NCBI RefSeq assembly: GCF_900537085.1
Contig: NZ_UNRE01000004.1
Coordinates: 372,001-436,000 of the forward strand
DNA: 64,000 nt
Reading direction: 5' to 3'
Source: Agarivorans sp. Alg241-V36
GTDB taxonomy: Bacteria > Pseudomonadota > Gammaproteobacteria > Enterobacterales > Celerinatantimonadaceae
Positions 55,060 through 64,000 of this stretch are shown one piece after another. The notes below the pieces were generated by a model that saw only the letters and a program-made list of their open reading frames with translations, searched no databases and had not been told where the DNA came from. The number at the start of each line of letters is the position of its first letter. Position 1 is the stretch's first letter. A program made the translations under genes and the position numbers.

Positions 55060-56406
55060 TTAGTCAGTTTTTAAACCATATTTATCCAGCAAAGAATACA
55101 AGGTTGGGCGAGTAACACCAAGCAAACCAGCAGTATTAGAAATATTACCGTTGCTTAACGCTAAGGCTTTATTAATCGCTTGCTTCTCTGCGGCTTCACG
55201 CACATGGCGAAGGTTTAGCGCCAGTTTAACTTGTTCTTCATCGCCAATCGGCAAAGCCAAATCATCTGCAGTAATCTGCTTATTGTCAGCCATGATAACT
55301 GCCGACTTCACCTTATTTTGCAGCTCGCGAATATTGCCGGGCCAGCGGTGATTAGTTAAAGCGGTAATCGCGTCATCGCTAAAGTTATTAATATTGCGCT
55401 GCATTTGCTTATTATAGTTTTGCAAGAAAGCGCGGGCTAACAACACTACATCTTCACCACGGTCGCGAAGCGGCGGGATATTAATGGTGATCTCACTGAT
55501 TCGGTAAAACAAATCTTCACGGAACTCTTTTTGCTCAACCATGTTTTGCAAGTGTTGGTGGGTCGCACAAACAATTTTCACATCCACCGCAATTTCTTTG
55601 CGTCCGCCTACTCGCTCAACCACTTTTTCTTGCAAGAAGCGAAGAATTTTTGCTTGAAGCGAATATGGCATATCGCCAATTTCATCTAAAAATAAAGTAC
55701 CGCCATTAGCGCACTCAATTTTACCTTCGGTGGTTTTATGCGCCCCAGTAAATGCGCCTTTTTCAAAACCAAATAGCTCGCTTTCTAGCAAGTTTTCAGG
55801 GATAGAAGCACAGTTAATCGCAATAAAAGGTTGGTCTTTGCGCGGGCTTTGTTGATGAATAGCACGAGCTAATACTTCTTTACCGGTACCACTTTCACCT
55901 AGCAATAACGTGGTTACCTCGGTAGGTGCGATACGCTCCACCATGCGGCAGACTTTCTGTACCTGCGGGGAGTTACCTAAAAAGCCGTTGTTATCTAATG
56001 AAGCCCCCTTTAGGGTTTCATTTTCGAGCTCTATATTGGCAACCCAAAATGCTCTAGCGATGATCACCGACATGGTGTCGTCGTCAATCGGCTTTTGATA
56101 AAAATCATGCGCTCCCATAGCGATAGCACTTAGGGCGTTTTCTTTATCTTCGTTGCCAGTTATAACAATCACTTTGAGCTTTGGATTTAATTCCAGCATC
56201 TCTTTTAGCGTCGCTAAACCTTCACTGGCATTGGCCTCATCTGGCGGTAAACCCAAATCTAAAGTCACCACTTTAGGCTCATAACGACGCAGAGCAGTGA
56301 TGGCTTCCTTCCTATCACCAGCAATAATGACTTCGTAGTCGCTAAAGCTCCACTTTAACTGTTTTTGAATACCTGGGTCGTCTTCAACAACCAATAACGT
56401 TTCCAT
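55060..56406 (-). CDS. prsR: PEP-CTERM-box response regulator PrsR
   Basis: PrsR is the sigma-54 activator paired with PrsK in exosortase (PEP-CTERM) systems. The receiver domain has Asp50 in VVTLDLGLPP. The AAA+ domain has LLGESGTGKE, GFEKGAFTGAHK and FLDEIGDMP. The C-terminal Fis-type HTH is NTAGLLGVTRPTLYSLLDKYG. The YQKPIDDDTMSVIIARA and long receiver linker are typical of this subfamily in my recollection. It follows prsK by 39 bases. Confidence 0.92.
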   Translation of the reverse strand: METLLVVEDDPGIQKQLKWSFSDYEVIIAGDRKEAITALRRYEPKVVTLDLGLPPDEANASEGLATLKEMLELNPKLKVIVITGNEDKENALSAIAMGAHDFYQKPIDDDTMSVIIARAFWVANIELENETLKGASLDNNGFLGNSPQVQKVCRMVERIAPTEVTTLLLGESGTGKEVLARAIHQQSPRKDQPFIAINCASIPENLLESELFGFEKGAFTGAHKTTEGKIECANGGTLFLDEIGDMPYSLQAKILRFLQEKVVERVGGRKEIAVDVKIVCATHQHLQNMVEQKEFREDLFYRISEITINIPPLRDRGEDVVLLARAFLQNYNKQMQRNINNFSDDAITALTNHRWPGNIRELQNKVKSAVIMADNKQITADDLALPIGDEEQVKLALNLRHVREAAEKQAINKALALSNGNISNTAGLLGVTRPTLYSLLDKYGLKTD

Positions 56407-56445
56407 GTTATTTTTTCCATCAGCTTTGCTAGCACATTAAGCCAG

Positions 56446-58485
56446 CTAAATTTTATGAATGGGCAAGTACAACTTAAATAAGCTACCCTCGCCAACATTA
56501 CTCGTAACTTGTATATGTCCACCAAGATCTTCTACAAAGCGTTTCGCGTCATAGGCGCCTACACCCATGCCAGCATTACCTTTGGTGGTATCAAAAGGCT
56601 TGAATAAGCGTGTATCTATAAATTCTACGCTCATTCCCTCGCCGTTGTCTTGTATTTCTATTAAGCATTCATTGGCTTGCTTGCCTGCACGAATGCAAAT
56701 CGTTCCGTCTTCTAAGGTAGCATCTTGAGCATTTTGCACTAGGTGCGAAACCACGTTTACGAATCGCTCTTGGTCACCCACTAGCTCAAAGGCCTCATTT
56801 AAGGTGAACTCCAACTGCGGAACCGGCTTACTGATTGAACGAGATTGAACAACCTGCTCAAGTGCGGCTTTTAGCTCAAATGGAGCAACCACTGTATCTA
56901 CCCGTTGCTTCTTACTTAAGTGCGCAACAACCTTGGCTAAACGATTGGCCGCTGAGTCTACGGTTTCAAACGCATCATCAATAAATTCTGGGTTATGTTT
57001 ATGTTTTACTGCATTTTTCGACATCAGCTGCAATTGCGCTAGTACATTCTTTAGGTCATGCACCAGATAAGCAGACATGCGGTTAAAGGTATCAAACTGC
57101 TGGCTTTCGGCCAATGCTAGGTTAGAACGGTGCAAGTTAAGAAATACCGCCAGCTGGCGACTAATCGCTCGCATTAAATCACGGTCTTCCCAGTTCACAC
57201 TATGAATAGCTGAGGGCGAAGACAGCAAAATTACACCTTTAAAGCCTGCACTAGTGCTCATTGGGATCACGTAACAAAACTTGGTAATTTGCTGTAACTT
57301 GTTACTGGAAACTTGAAACGGCACCACGCTGGTATCTTCTTTTAGCTCCTCGATATCAACAATCCATTGATGCTCAATGGCTTGTCCAGCCAAATGCTCT
57401 AAACACAATTGAGCCTGCGAATCATCGTCTCGAATGTTGTAAGTAGCTTTAACCACATAGCGGCCGTTTTCTACAATAGCTAAACCAGCATATTGGCAAT
57501 CGAAAGGCTGGTTAATCGCCTTAAGCGCGATGCTATAGGGCGAGACGCCATCTTCTTCAAGCACAGCTGCAAACTTCATCCACTCTTCGCGGTATTCATA
57601 TTTATTCGCAAAGAAGTGTTTGGTAATTTGCACCTTTAAACGTTTGCGTAAGCGTTCAGATAAAAACAAGCTCACTAGAATTAACGCGCTCAAGGCAAAA
57701 AAGCCATTCTGAGCCATGCTGCCCCAGTCACCACCCGCATAACGAATGTAGTAACCGACTAAAGCCATGACCAGTAAGTAACCACCGGCTACTAACAATA
57801 AAGTACTGTGATAAATCACATCACGTGAGACATAGATTTTAGTCGACCAGCGCTTGATCCTGCGGGCACTTAACAAGACCAGCGGCGCAGCAAGTATGGC
57901 GACAAAGCCACGCAAGCTCCAAAAATCAAAGGAGATCCCAGAGGTAATTAAGGCATTGGCATATAAAGCGAAATCGAAGGCAAACATGCCGCCCAAACCA
58001 AGGCACATAGGTTTAATGGTGGGGCGAGCACTCACATCAATGCGCCGATATAACTGCTCTATTAACCACAAACCAATAACGGTTTGTGATAGCTGTGTGA
58101 CTAGCCAAAACTGGTTTAACTGAAGGCCTGCCAAAGTAGTCGTTATTTGTAGACATGCGATAAACATCATGCCCAGCAACAAGCCCTTTTTACGCCAAGG
58201 GCCACGAATAAAATTGCTAAGCTCGAAGCGTGGGGCGATGGTGGCGTAAAGCAATAAGAACCACAGAGCGTTACGTAGTGTTTCGATACCAAACAAATAG
58301 CCAAGGGAAAGCGCAATCCACATCTGAGCAACCCCAGAGGATGCCCACAGCAGCGTAAAAAATACCACCAGGCTTAAGGCTTGGCGTTGAAAGCCACTTT
58401 GCTTAGTTGTGAGCAACAATAAGCTGAATAGCAAGTACACCAGCGCTGCAATGCTGTACCCTAATAAACCAACAATAATACTCAA
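56446..58485 (-). CDS. prsK: XrtA/PEP-CTERM system histidine kinase PrsK
   Basis: The 679-residue kinase has an N-terminal membrane region with about eight helices (residues 1-285). A GAF-like domain follows with YSIALKAINQPFDCQYAGLAI. The kinase core has RMSAYLVHDLKNVLAQLQLM (phospho-His), NVVSHLVQNAQDAT (N box), QDNGEGMS and FDTTKGNAGMGVGAYDAKRF. The TTG start is six bases after GGAAGG. It should phosphorylate PrsR. The signal it senses is unknown. Confidence 0.93.
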   Translation of the reverse strand: MSIIVGLLGYSIAALVYLLFSLLLLTTKQSGFQRQALSLVVFFTLLWASSGVAQMWIALSLGYLFGIETLRNALWFLLLYATIAPRFELSNFIRGPWRKKGLLLGMMFIACLQITTTLAGLQLNQFWLVTQLSQTVIGLWLIEQLYRRIDVSARPTIKPMCLGLGGMFAFDFALYANALITSGISFDFWSLRGFVAILAAPLVLLSARRIKRWSTKIYVSRDVIYHSTLLLVAGGYLLVMALVGYYIRYAGGDWGSMAQNGFFALSALILVSLFLSERLRKRLKVQITKHFFANKYEYREEWMKFAAVLEEDGVSPYSIALKAINQPFDCQYAGLAIVENGRYVVKATYNIRDDDSQAQLCLEHLAGQAIEHQWIVDIEELKEDTSVVPFQVSSNKLQQITKFCYVIPMSTSAGFKGVILLSSPSAIHSVNWEDRDLMRAISRQLAVFLNLHRSNLALAESQQFDTFNRMSAYLVHDLKNVLAQLQLMSKNAVKHKHNPEFIDDAFETVDSAANRLAKVVAHLSKKQRVDTVVAPFELKAALEQVVQSRSISKPVPQLEFTLNEAFELVGDQERFVNVVSHLVQNAQDATLEDGTICIRAGKQANECLIEIQDNGEGMSVEFIDTRLFKPFDTTKGNAGMGVGAYDAKRFVEDLGGHIQVTSNVGEGSLFKLYLPIHKI

Positions 58486-58539
58486 AGGTGACCTTCCATT
58501 TACCCGCTAGGCTATGCAGCAGCAAACAATAAACAAGAC

Positions 58540-59610
58540 TTAGCTATTTTCGCTTAACTCGACGATTTCTTTTCGCTTCTTCTCAATCATTTTATCTAGA
58601 TAGCGAATGATTTTTATTTTGCGCAACACCACCTCTTCTAGGTAGCTAGACACATCAAGTAGTTTTGCTTTTAATTGGCTATCACCGATGGCGGCATTGC
58701 CAATACTGGCGCTAGCGTCGATACCGTCTTCATATTGGCGCCCTAATACTGCATCAATATCCGAAACACCTTGCTGTTCTGGCGTACCCTGTAAAGAACC
58801 AGAAAGCTCACCGCCCATCTCCTCTATTACAGCAGCTACATCGGATTGGCTAATTGCGTGTAGGTCTTCCAAAAACGCATATAAAAATAGTCGGTCGGCA
58901 AAGATATTAATCTTTCGTGGAATGCCCTTAGTAAAGCCGGCTATTTGCTGAAAAATATCCTCATCGAGTTTAGGGTTTTCATTCCAACCAACCTGTTTGA
59001 GGCGGTGTAATATGTAACCTTGGGTTTGCTCTGCATCCAAAGGTTTTAGGTGACAAGATGCAATAATCCTTTGTCTAAACTGCTCCATTTCCGGCAGTTC
59101 AATAATTGGTTTTAGTTCCTCTTGTCCAAGTAAGAAACTTTGAAAAAGAGGTTTGTCGTTAAGTTGAAAGTTAGACAGCATCCGCAGTTCTTCAACGGTT
59201 TCTGCTGGCAAATTCTGCGCTTCATCGACCACCAACAAGGCGCGTTTACCTTGCTTATTTAAGGTCAGTAAATATTGCTCAAAGCGTTTTAGAATGTCGG
59301 CTTTATTTAAGCCTTCAACATCAATGCTGAACTGGGCTGCAACTAAACGAACTAATTCATCGGGATTAAGTTTAGTTGTGGCAATTTGAGCCGCCACAAT
59401 GGAATCATCCACCGAAGCTAATAAGCTCCGTGCGATAGTGGTTTTTCCGGTGCCAATTGGCCCCGTTACAACAATAAAACCTTCCCCTTGAGATAAGCCA
59501 TAACGCAGGTAAGACACCGCGCGGTCATGGTGAGGGCTGGCAAAGAAAAACTTAGGGTCAGGGCTAAGCTTAAATGGTTTATCACTTAAGCCAAAAAATG
59601 ATTCATACAT
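58540..59610 (-). CDS. XrtA-associated ATPase (ExeA/GspA-like)
   Basis: The 356-residue ATPase starts MYESFFGLSDKPFKLSPDP, shared by ExeA-like AAA proteins. It has GPIGTGKTTIARSLL (Walker A), LLVVDEAQNLPAETVEELRML (Walker B) and IPRKINIFADRLFLYAF. In exosortase loci this protein accompanies the polysaccharide genes. The C-terminal third ends in a basic coiled coil (KIKIIRYLDKMIEKKRKE). It starts two bases after the outer-membrane protein gene. Confidence 0.92.
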   Translation of the reverse strand: MYESFFGLSDKPFKLSPDPKFFFASPHHDRAVSYLRYGLSQGEGFIVVTGPIGTGKTTIARSLLASVDDSIVAAQIATTKLNPDELVRLVAAQFSIDVEGLNKADILKRFEQYLLTLNKQGKRALLVVDEAQNLPAETVEELRMLSNFQLNDKPLFQSFLLGQEELKPIIELPEMEQFRQRIIASCHLKPLDAEQTQGYILHRLKQVGWNENPKLDEDIFQQIAGFTKGIPRKINIFADRLFLYAFLEDLHAISQSDVAAVIEEMGGELSGSLQGTPEQQGVSDIDAVLGRQYEDGIDASASIGNAAIGDSQLKAKLLDVSSYLEEVVLRKIKIIRYLDKMIEKKRKEIVELSENS

Positions 59611-59612
59611 AC

Positions 59613-61082
59613 TTAAAACTGCTTAGTCGCGTTAATCGATACTCGGTTTTCGTCATAGGTTCTGCCCACTATATTGGAGCTACGGTGAGTAAACTGGTAG
59701 CGGTAAGTGAGGAAGAACCCTTCAATGAGGTCTTGATTTAGAGACAGATCGTAGCGACTGTACTTATCCACTTGATCGATGCCATTGAGGCGGTCAAATG
59801 TGTAGTGGTCGTAGTCAAATGCAAAGGCAATGATCAGCTTACGGCTTAACTTATGATCTACGCTAATACCGCCACCATAAGTGGTATCTTTGACAAAATC
59901 TGTTACGTCGCGCAAACCTTCGCGAGTTTGGTGGCGAAGCTCAAAATCAAGCCCAGAGCGGCGTAGGTCTAAGCCGGTATTCCACCTAAGGGTTTTATCA
60001 AGCTTTTGCTCTTCAACACTGTCACCTTCAACAAAGAAACGGCGGTCGAAACTAGTGGGCTCTTCTATGTAGCTAATGTCGGTGCTAATACGGCGCTTTT
60101 GGTGGAAGAAGGTGAACTCGTAGGCATCGCCATAAAAGCGCTTACTATATTCAAAAAACAGCTTGGTACGGCGGTTTGGTTCAAGGTTAACCGCAGCGCC
60201 TACATAATCTTCGTTTTTATCTTTATCTAAAGAAAAGTTATAGCTCAATTCAAAGTAGCTTAAGCGAGAGCGGAAGTAACGAACCGCCGGCCCCCAACTC
60301 TCTGACTCTCCGACCTTTTCCGATGAGCTAACACCTTGCAAGTAACTCTCTGCGTAGTAGCGTATAAAGGGGCTGAAGCCGGAGCGTTGCTGCAAGCCCA
60401 ACTCACCTTTATATTTAATATTTTCAGTTTCTGAAGAGTTACCGCGCGCTTCGCGGCGAATATAGCTGGAGTCAATTAACCAAAATGCAGTGTTTACTTT
60501 TTGGCCATTTCTGAACAGCAGTGACGCATCGTAATCGTTGTTATTACCGCGGTCATCTTCGTAACGGTATAAGCTACTGGCAACTCGAGCGTTAAGATCC
60601 ACCCATTTACGTGGGTTTGATTGGTAATTTAATCCAAGGCCTAACTCACTGCCTTGAATCAAATCTCCAGAAATAACATCAGTAATAGCATTGCTACTCA
60701 CTTCTGCTGGTAGGATATCAACAGACGCCACAGCATCGACACTAAAGCCAGAATTTCCTAGCTTTTTATCACCAGTAAAATCGAGTTCGTGATAAAGCTT
60801 ATTTTTTTCGGAATCGTAAGAGTGGTAGGTTTGCCTCGCCCGGTAATCAAGAGAGAGTTCGCCATCTTTACCTATAACTTCTGAAACAATACCGGCAGAC
60901 AAAATACCAATCTCACCAGACTCAGGCGCTTCTTCAGTAAGACCCGCATTATCGGTGTAAACCAGCTCCGCACCAATTTCTGGGCGAAACTCTACCTCAG
61001 CAGCATTAACCGAACTTGATACTCCAACAGCAATAGCCAGCGCAACAACTATTTTAGGCGCTGCGTTCTTCCTCATATCCAT
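59613..61082 (-). CDS. TIGR03016 family outer-membrane protein of the PEP-CTERM system
   Basis: The protein has a signal peptide (RKNAAPKIVVALAIAVGVSSSVNA) and then a beta-barrel made of repeated aromatic strands, for example LSLDYRARQTYHSYDSE, YFELSYNFSLDKD and FFLTYRYQFTHRSS, ending NATKQF. Length and pattern fit TIGR03016, an expected partner in exopolysaccharide export. Several in-frame ATGs lie within the tyrosine-kinase 3' end. I prefer 61082, with GGA seven bases upstream, though 61100 and 61076 are possible. The first 29 bases overlap the kinase gene. Confidence 0.88.
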   Translation of the reverse strand: MDMRKNAAPKIVVALAIAVGVSSSVNAAEVEFRPEIGAELVYTDNAGLTEEAPESGEIGILSAGIVSEVIGKDGELSLDYRARQTYHSYDSEKNKLYHELDFTGDKKLGNSGFSVDAVASVDILPAEVSSNAITDVISGDLIQGSELGLGLNYQSNPRKWVDLNARVASSLYRYEDDRGNNNDYDASLLFRNGQKVNTAFWLIDSSYIRREARGNSSETENIKYKGELGLQQRSGFSPFIRYYAESYLQGVSSSEKVGESESWGPAVRYFRSRLSYFELSYNFSLDKDKNEDYVGAAVNLEPNRRTKLFFEYSKRFYGDAYEFTFFHQKRRISTDISYIEEPTSFDRRFFVEGDSVEEQKLDKTLRWNTGLDLRRSGLDFELRHQTREGLRDVTDFVKDTTYGGGISVDHKLSRKLIIAFAFDYDHYTFDRLNGIDQVDKYSRYDLSLNQDLIEGFFLTYRYQFTHRSSNIVGRTYDENRVSINATKQF

Positions 61083-61947
61083 AGCCATATCCGTAGCCAT
61101 ATCCGTAAGTCCCTGTTTTGCCGTGTACTGCTTTATTCAATACATATCCGATTGCCAGCTCATCGCTAAATTGCGATACAGCGGATCTAATCGCAGCGAG
61201 CTTGGTTCCATCTTGTTCCACTACCACCACCGCTTGTCCAATAAAGTTAGACAACACCACCGTTTCGTTTACCCCAAGCACCGGAGGACTATCAAACAAT
61301 ACAACGCGGTCGGAATAACGGCTGTTCAGCTCTTGTGTAAGTGAACGCATTTTATCGCTAGCCAACAACTCATTACTCAGGTGATGCGGCATGCCTGCAG
61401 GCATAATTCTTAGATTAGGAATATTGGTGTGATAGATAACATCAGCAATGTCATCGGTTTCACCCAGTAGGTACTCCATTAAGCCCATGTGCTGGCCAAT
61501 GCCCAGTGTTTTGCTCACGGTAGGCTTTAATACATCTGAATCAATCAGTAGTACTGTTTTATCCTTTTCCAGCGCTAAACTCAGCGCTAAATTAATCGAA
61601 GTAAATGTTTTACCTTCACCTGGGTTAGCACTGGTAACCATAATCAAGTTACTTTTATTTTGCGGTATTAAGCCCGGCTCAAAAGCATTTTTAATCAGCT
61701 TACGTTTAATGCTTCGGTACTCATCACTGAGCATTCTAGTTTCGCGAGAGCGAATATCCGATAGCATGCCTAAGCGTTTTAACACTGCTGAATCTATTTG
61801 CAGTACCGGCTTTTCACGCTTTTCTGCAGGGGCCTCGCTGCTAACTGCAGCTTGGCTTTGTTCTACAGTTTCATGCTGTTCACTATTTTCTTGCTTAGCT
61901 TGGGCTTGTTTAGCAAGCTTGCCCATTGCTTTTTCTATGGTACTCAT
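61054..61947 (-). CDS. XrtA-associated tyrosine autokinase
   Basis: This BY-kinase regulates polysaccharide length together with the chain-length protein. The 297 residues hold MVTSANPGEGKTFTSINLALSL (Walker A), TVLLIDSDVLKPT (Walker A') and VVLFDSPPVLG (Walker B). The C-terminus is a tyrosine cluster with six Tyr alternating with Gly, followed by EEERSA, the autophosphorylation tail. The N-terminal about 60 residues are Gln/Glu-rich. It overlaps the chain-length gene by four bases (ATGA). Confidence 0.93.
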   Translation of the reverse strand: MSTIEKAMGKLAKQAQAKQENSEQHETVEQSQAAVSSEAPAEKREKPVLQIDSAVLKRLGMLSDIRSRETRMLSDEYRSIKRKLIKNAFEPGLIPQNKSNLIMVTSANPGEGKTFTSINLALSLALEKDKTVLLIDSDVLKPTVSKTLGIGQHMGLMEYLLGETDDIADVIYHTNIPNLRIMPAGMPHHLSNELLASDKMRSLTQELNSRYSDRVVLFDSPPVLGVNETVVLSNFIGQAVVVVEQDGTKLAAIRSAVSQFSDELAIGYVLNKAVHGKTGTYGYGYGYGYGYEEERSA

Positions 61948-63500
61948 AGCAATCCACCTAAACCGGTAATAATTCTACTGTGTAAGTTTGGCAACAGGTT
62001 GATCACCATAAAGCCAACAAAACCACATAGTAAAACAGCGTTAGACAATACAAACACTCGCATTTTGCGCTTTTCTACTTTCAATAAGCCGGAGCTTTCG
62101 GTCGCCGATACCACCCCTAAAACAGGATAACCAGTTTGTTGGTATAACTGCTGAATACTTGAAACTACCGGGTTCACTTGACTAAAGGCCAGCGATAAAC
62201 CAACACCAACCGCGAGGGCAAAAATCAACACACCAGCAATGAGTAAAGGACGTTTAGGGCCTGAAGGTTCAATAGGAACCCTTGGCGCGTCAATCACCCT
62301 AAATTTAATATCGTCGGTGGTTTTACCGGCACTTTGTGAAATAAGCGCGCTTTCTCTTCGCGATAGTAAGTCTTCGTATTTAGACTTGGTAATTTCATAG
62401 TTACGGTTAAGACCAGTAAGCTTTGCCTCTACGTCTGGTACTTGGCGCAGTTGCTCTTCTAAATTATCGACTTTCTCTTTGTGCCTTTGCTCACGAACTC
62501 TAAGCGAAGCTACATCGTTTTCAATCTGGCTAACGGTAATCTTAAGATCTTGGTAGATAACCGACTCTGAAGCGAGCGCAGCTGGCGTTTTTGCCGTAGT
62601 TAAGGCATTTTCTTTTTGCTTTTGCAAAGACGCTAATTGACGCTGCACTTCCACCACATCAGGATGGCGTTCTGTGTAGCGCAACAACAAGTCGTCTAAG
62701 CGAGTTTGCATTGCCAAAATACGATCATCAAACTCAGTGCGAACGCGCGCAGTTTGTTGTGAGGCCAATACCTCTTCACTAGCCAATTGCGCTCTCGCTG
62801 AAACCAGTTTGGTTTCGGCCTCACTAAGTTGCAGGCGAGTTTCTTCTAGCTGCTTTTTAACGTTCTCGAGATTGCTGTAGTAAGTAGACTCTTTACCAGG
62901 CAAGAAGGCTGTGTACTCTTGCTTAAAAGAAGCCAATCGTTTTTCTGCCTCAATCAGGCGCGTCTCGTATTCTTCAATCTGCTGATTAATAAACGAGTTA
63001 GCCGTGTCGGTGTCTTGGCGTTTCTCACCGAGGGTGTTCTCAACAAATACGTCTAATGCAGCTTGCACCACATCACGGACATACTGTGGCGAGTCTGCCT
63101 CAAAGCTAATGGTATAGAGATTTTCACGACGAGTTTTATCGATTTCGATGGTTTCTTTTAGGCCATCTAACAAGGCGTCATATTCAGTGCTGTTATTCAC
63201 CCTTACATCAGCATCACTAGCTCGAGCAATCTTTTCCAAATTACTGCGACTTAGCAGCGTTTTAACCATCATCGCTAACTCCTGACTGGGGTCAGTTTGG
63301 ATGGCTAAACCTTTGAGTAGAGGCTGCAATAATGAGCGAGTATCTGCGTAAACCCTAGCCTCGGCGGTGTATTGATTTGGCATCAATGTCACAGCTACCC
63401 AGCCAATCGGGCAAATAATCCACAGTGCGATTAAAATATAACGGCGCTTTAACCATACCCCTCGCAGGTATTGCAGAAAGTCCTCAATTAAATCTTGCAT
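61944..63500 (-). CDS. XrtA system polysaccharide chain-length determinant
   Basis: The 518-residue Wzz/PCP-type inner-membrane protein has a first helix near residues 20-40 (YILIALWIICPIGWVAVTL), Wzz signature YTAEARVYADTRSLLQPLL, and long coiled coils from about 170 to 400 with ERHPDVVEVQRQLASLQKQ. The Pro-rich DAPRVPIEPSGPKRPLLIAG precedes the second helix near 415-440. A third hydrophobic helix ends the protein (VFVLSNAVLLCGFVGFMVINLL). It works with the adjacent kinase. Confidence 0.94.
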   Translation of the reverse strand: MQDLIEDFLQYLRGVWLKRRYILIALWIICPIGWVAVTLMPNQYTAEARVYADTRSLLQPLLKGLAIQTDPSQELAMMVKTLLSRSNLEKIARASDADVRVNNSTEYDALLDGLKETIEIDKTRRENLYTISFEADSPQYVRDVVQAALDVFVENTLGEKRQDTDTANSFINQQIEEYETRLIEAEKRLASFKQEYTAFLPGKESTYYSNLENVKKQLEETRLQLSEAETKLVSARAQLASEEVLASQQTARVRTEFDDRILAMQTRLDDLLLRYTERHPDVVEVQRQLASLQKQKENALTTAKTPAALASESVIYQDLKITVSQIENDVASLRVREQRHKEKVDNLEEQLRQVPDVEAKLTGLNRNYEITKSKYEDLLSRRESALISQSAGKTTDDIKFRVIDAPRVPIEPSGPKRPLLIAGVLIFALAVGVGLSLAFSQVNPVVSSIQQLYQQTGYPVLGVVSATESSGLLKVEKRKMRVFVLSNAVLLCGFVGFMVINLLPNLHSRIITGLGGLL

Positions 63501-63517
63501 TTATACGACTACTCCGA

Positions 63518-64000
63518 CTAAAACCATGCTTCTGGGATAATGATAATATCACCAGGAAGAACATCTACATTGGCTTCAATCTCACCGTCTTGAATCAATT
63601 TACCAACTAGTACTTTATACGAGCGCTGCTCACCGCTAACCACTCGAACCAAGCGAGCGTTATCACCATCAGCGTATTCTGTTAGACCACCTACTTGAAT
63701 CATCACATCCAGCAGCGTCATATCTTCACGGTAGTTAATGGCTTGTGGCTCGAAAGCTTCACCAATTACTCGAACCTGTTCGCTAAATGGTCCAATAAAG
63801 CCTTCTACGGTAACAGTCACAATTGGGTCACGAATAAACTCTGCTAACTCAGACTCGATCAAACGAGCTAATTCAGTAGGCGTTTTACCCGATACCTCTA
63901 GGTCTTCAACTAGCGAGGTAGACACCATGCCGTCTGGACGCACGATGAAAGTGCCTGATATCTCAGGGTTACGCCATACAAAGATGTTGAGTTCATCACC
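63518..64000 (-). CDS. Exopolysaccharide export protein (Wza-like), 5'-truncated
   Basis: The frame is open from the right edge, so the N-terminus and any lipobox are missing. The 160 residues in view begin with GDELNIFVWRNPEISGTFIV, the end of the poly_export domain (PGDxLxIxVW). RPDGMVSTSLVEDLEVSGKT follows, then a SLBB domain with VRVIGEAFEPQAINYREDMTLLD. It ends with VDVLPGDIIIIPEAWF. It fits the polysaccharide export protein of XrtA loci. It starts the visible part of a long minus-strand operon. Confidence 0.93.
   Translation of the reverse strand, partial: GDELNIFVWRNPEISGTFIVRPDGMVSTSLVEDLEVSGKTPTELARLIESELAEFIRDPIVTVTVEGFIGPFSEQVRVIGEAFEPQAINYREDMTLLDVMIQVGGLTEYADGDNARLVRVVSGEQRSYKVLVGKLIQDGEIEANVDVLPGDIIIIPEAWF

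Noticed and set aside
61448-61969. 173-codon plus-strand frame over the tyrosine kinase
   Set aside because: Complete antisense overlap with a clear Walker-motif kinase; low-complexity product.

Overview
The window is one continuous, gene-dense piece of a gammaproteobacterial chromosome, probably from a marine Alteromonadales- or Vibrio-like genus. The protein families and gene order support this. From about 2 to 38 kb the order mtnN-(cobD)-btuF ... erpA ... hemL ... mrcB-hrpB-sfsA-dksA-gluQRS-pcnB-folK-panB-panC-panD ... yadH-yadG-hpt follows the 3-4 minute region of Escherichia coli as I remember it, and hpt is divergent from a LuxR/HapR-type quorum-sensing master regulator as in Vibrio. 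I cannot fix the genus without a database. No rRNA, tRNA, CRISPR array, prophage or intact insertion sequence was found.

Layout. 0-8 kb: the end of an aldehyde dehydrogenase gene, an unknown 248-residue protein, a GNAT acetyltransferase, a nucleosidase-cobalamin salvage cluster (mtnN, cobD, btuF), and the cell-wall genes mepM and anmK. 8-12 kb: an RND efflux pump with its adaptor, on the minus strand. 12-17 kb: erpA, a DUF6776-like protein, hemL and several small exported or membrane proteins. 17-24.5 kb: a dimeric dUTPase, PBP1B, a patatin-like lipoprotein, a small beta-barrel and HrpB. 24.7-24.9 kb: a candidate MITE lying directly in front of a periplasmic binding protein. 25.9-32.4 kb: sfsA, dksA, gluQRS, pcnB, folK and panBCD. 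pcnB appears to start at AUU, as the E. coli gene does. 32.6-35 kb: an unusual three-gene operon with a short membrane-anchored protein, a chemoreceptor lacking a sensor domain, and a membrane-anchored NIT-like protein. 35-40 kb: a TrmB-like methyltransferase, the YadGH exporter, hpt, the LuxR-type regulator with a structured leader, and mpl. 40-43.6 kb: small exported proteins. 43.7-48 kb: cysJIH for sulfate assimilation. 48-54.5 kb: a C4-dicarboxylate unit, the DctB/DctD two-component system followed by a DctPQM TRAP transporter that has a sigma-54 promoter in front. 54.5-64 kb: a thioesterase and one flank of an exosortase (XrtA/PEP-CTERM) exopolysaccharide locus with PrsR, PrsK, an ATPase, an outer-membrane protein, a tyrosine kinase, a chain-length determinant and an export lipoprotein. 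That locus continues beyond the right edge.

The least explained parts are a probable small RNA gene on the minus strand over the 3' end of btuF, the MCP/NIT operon, the structured leader of the LuxR-type regulator, a strong hairpin inside a 62-codon gene, the MITE candidate, and three very short genes too small for usual gene calling. All functional calls come from recognising families by eye. No alignments or searches were run.
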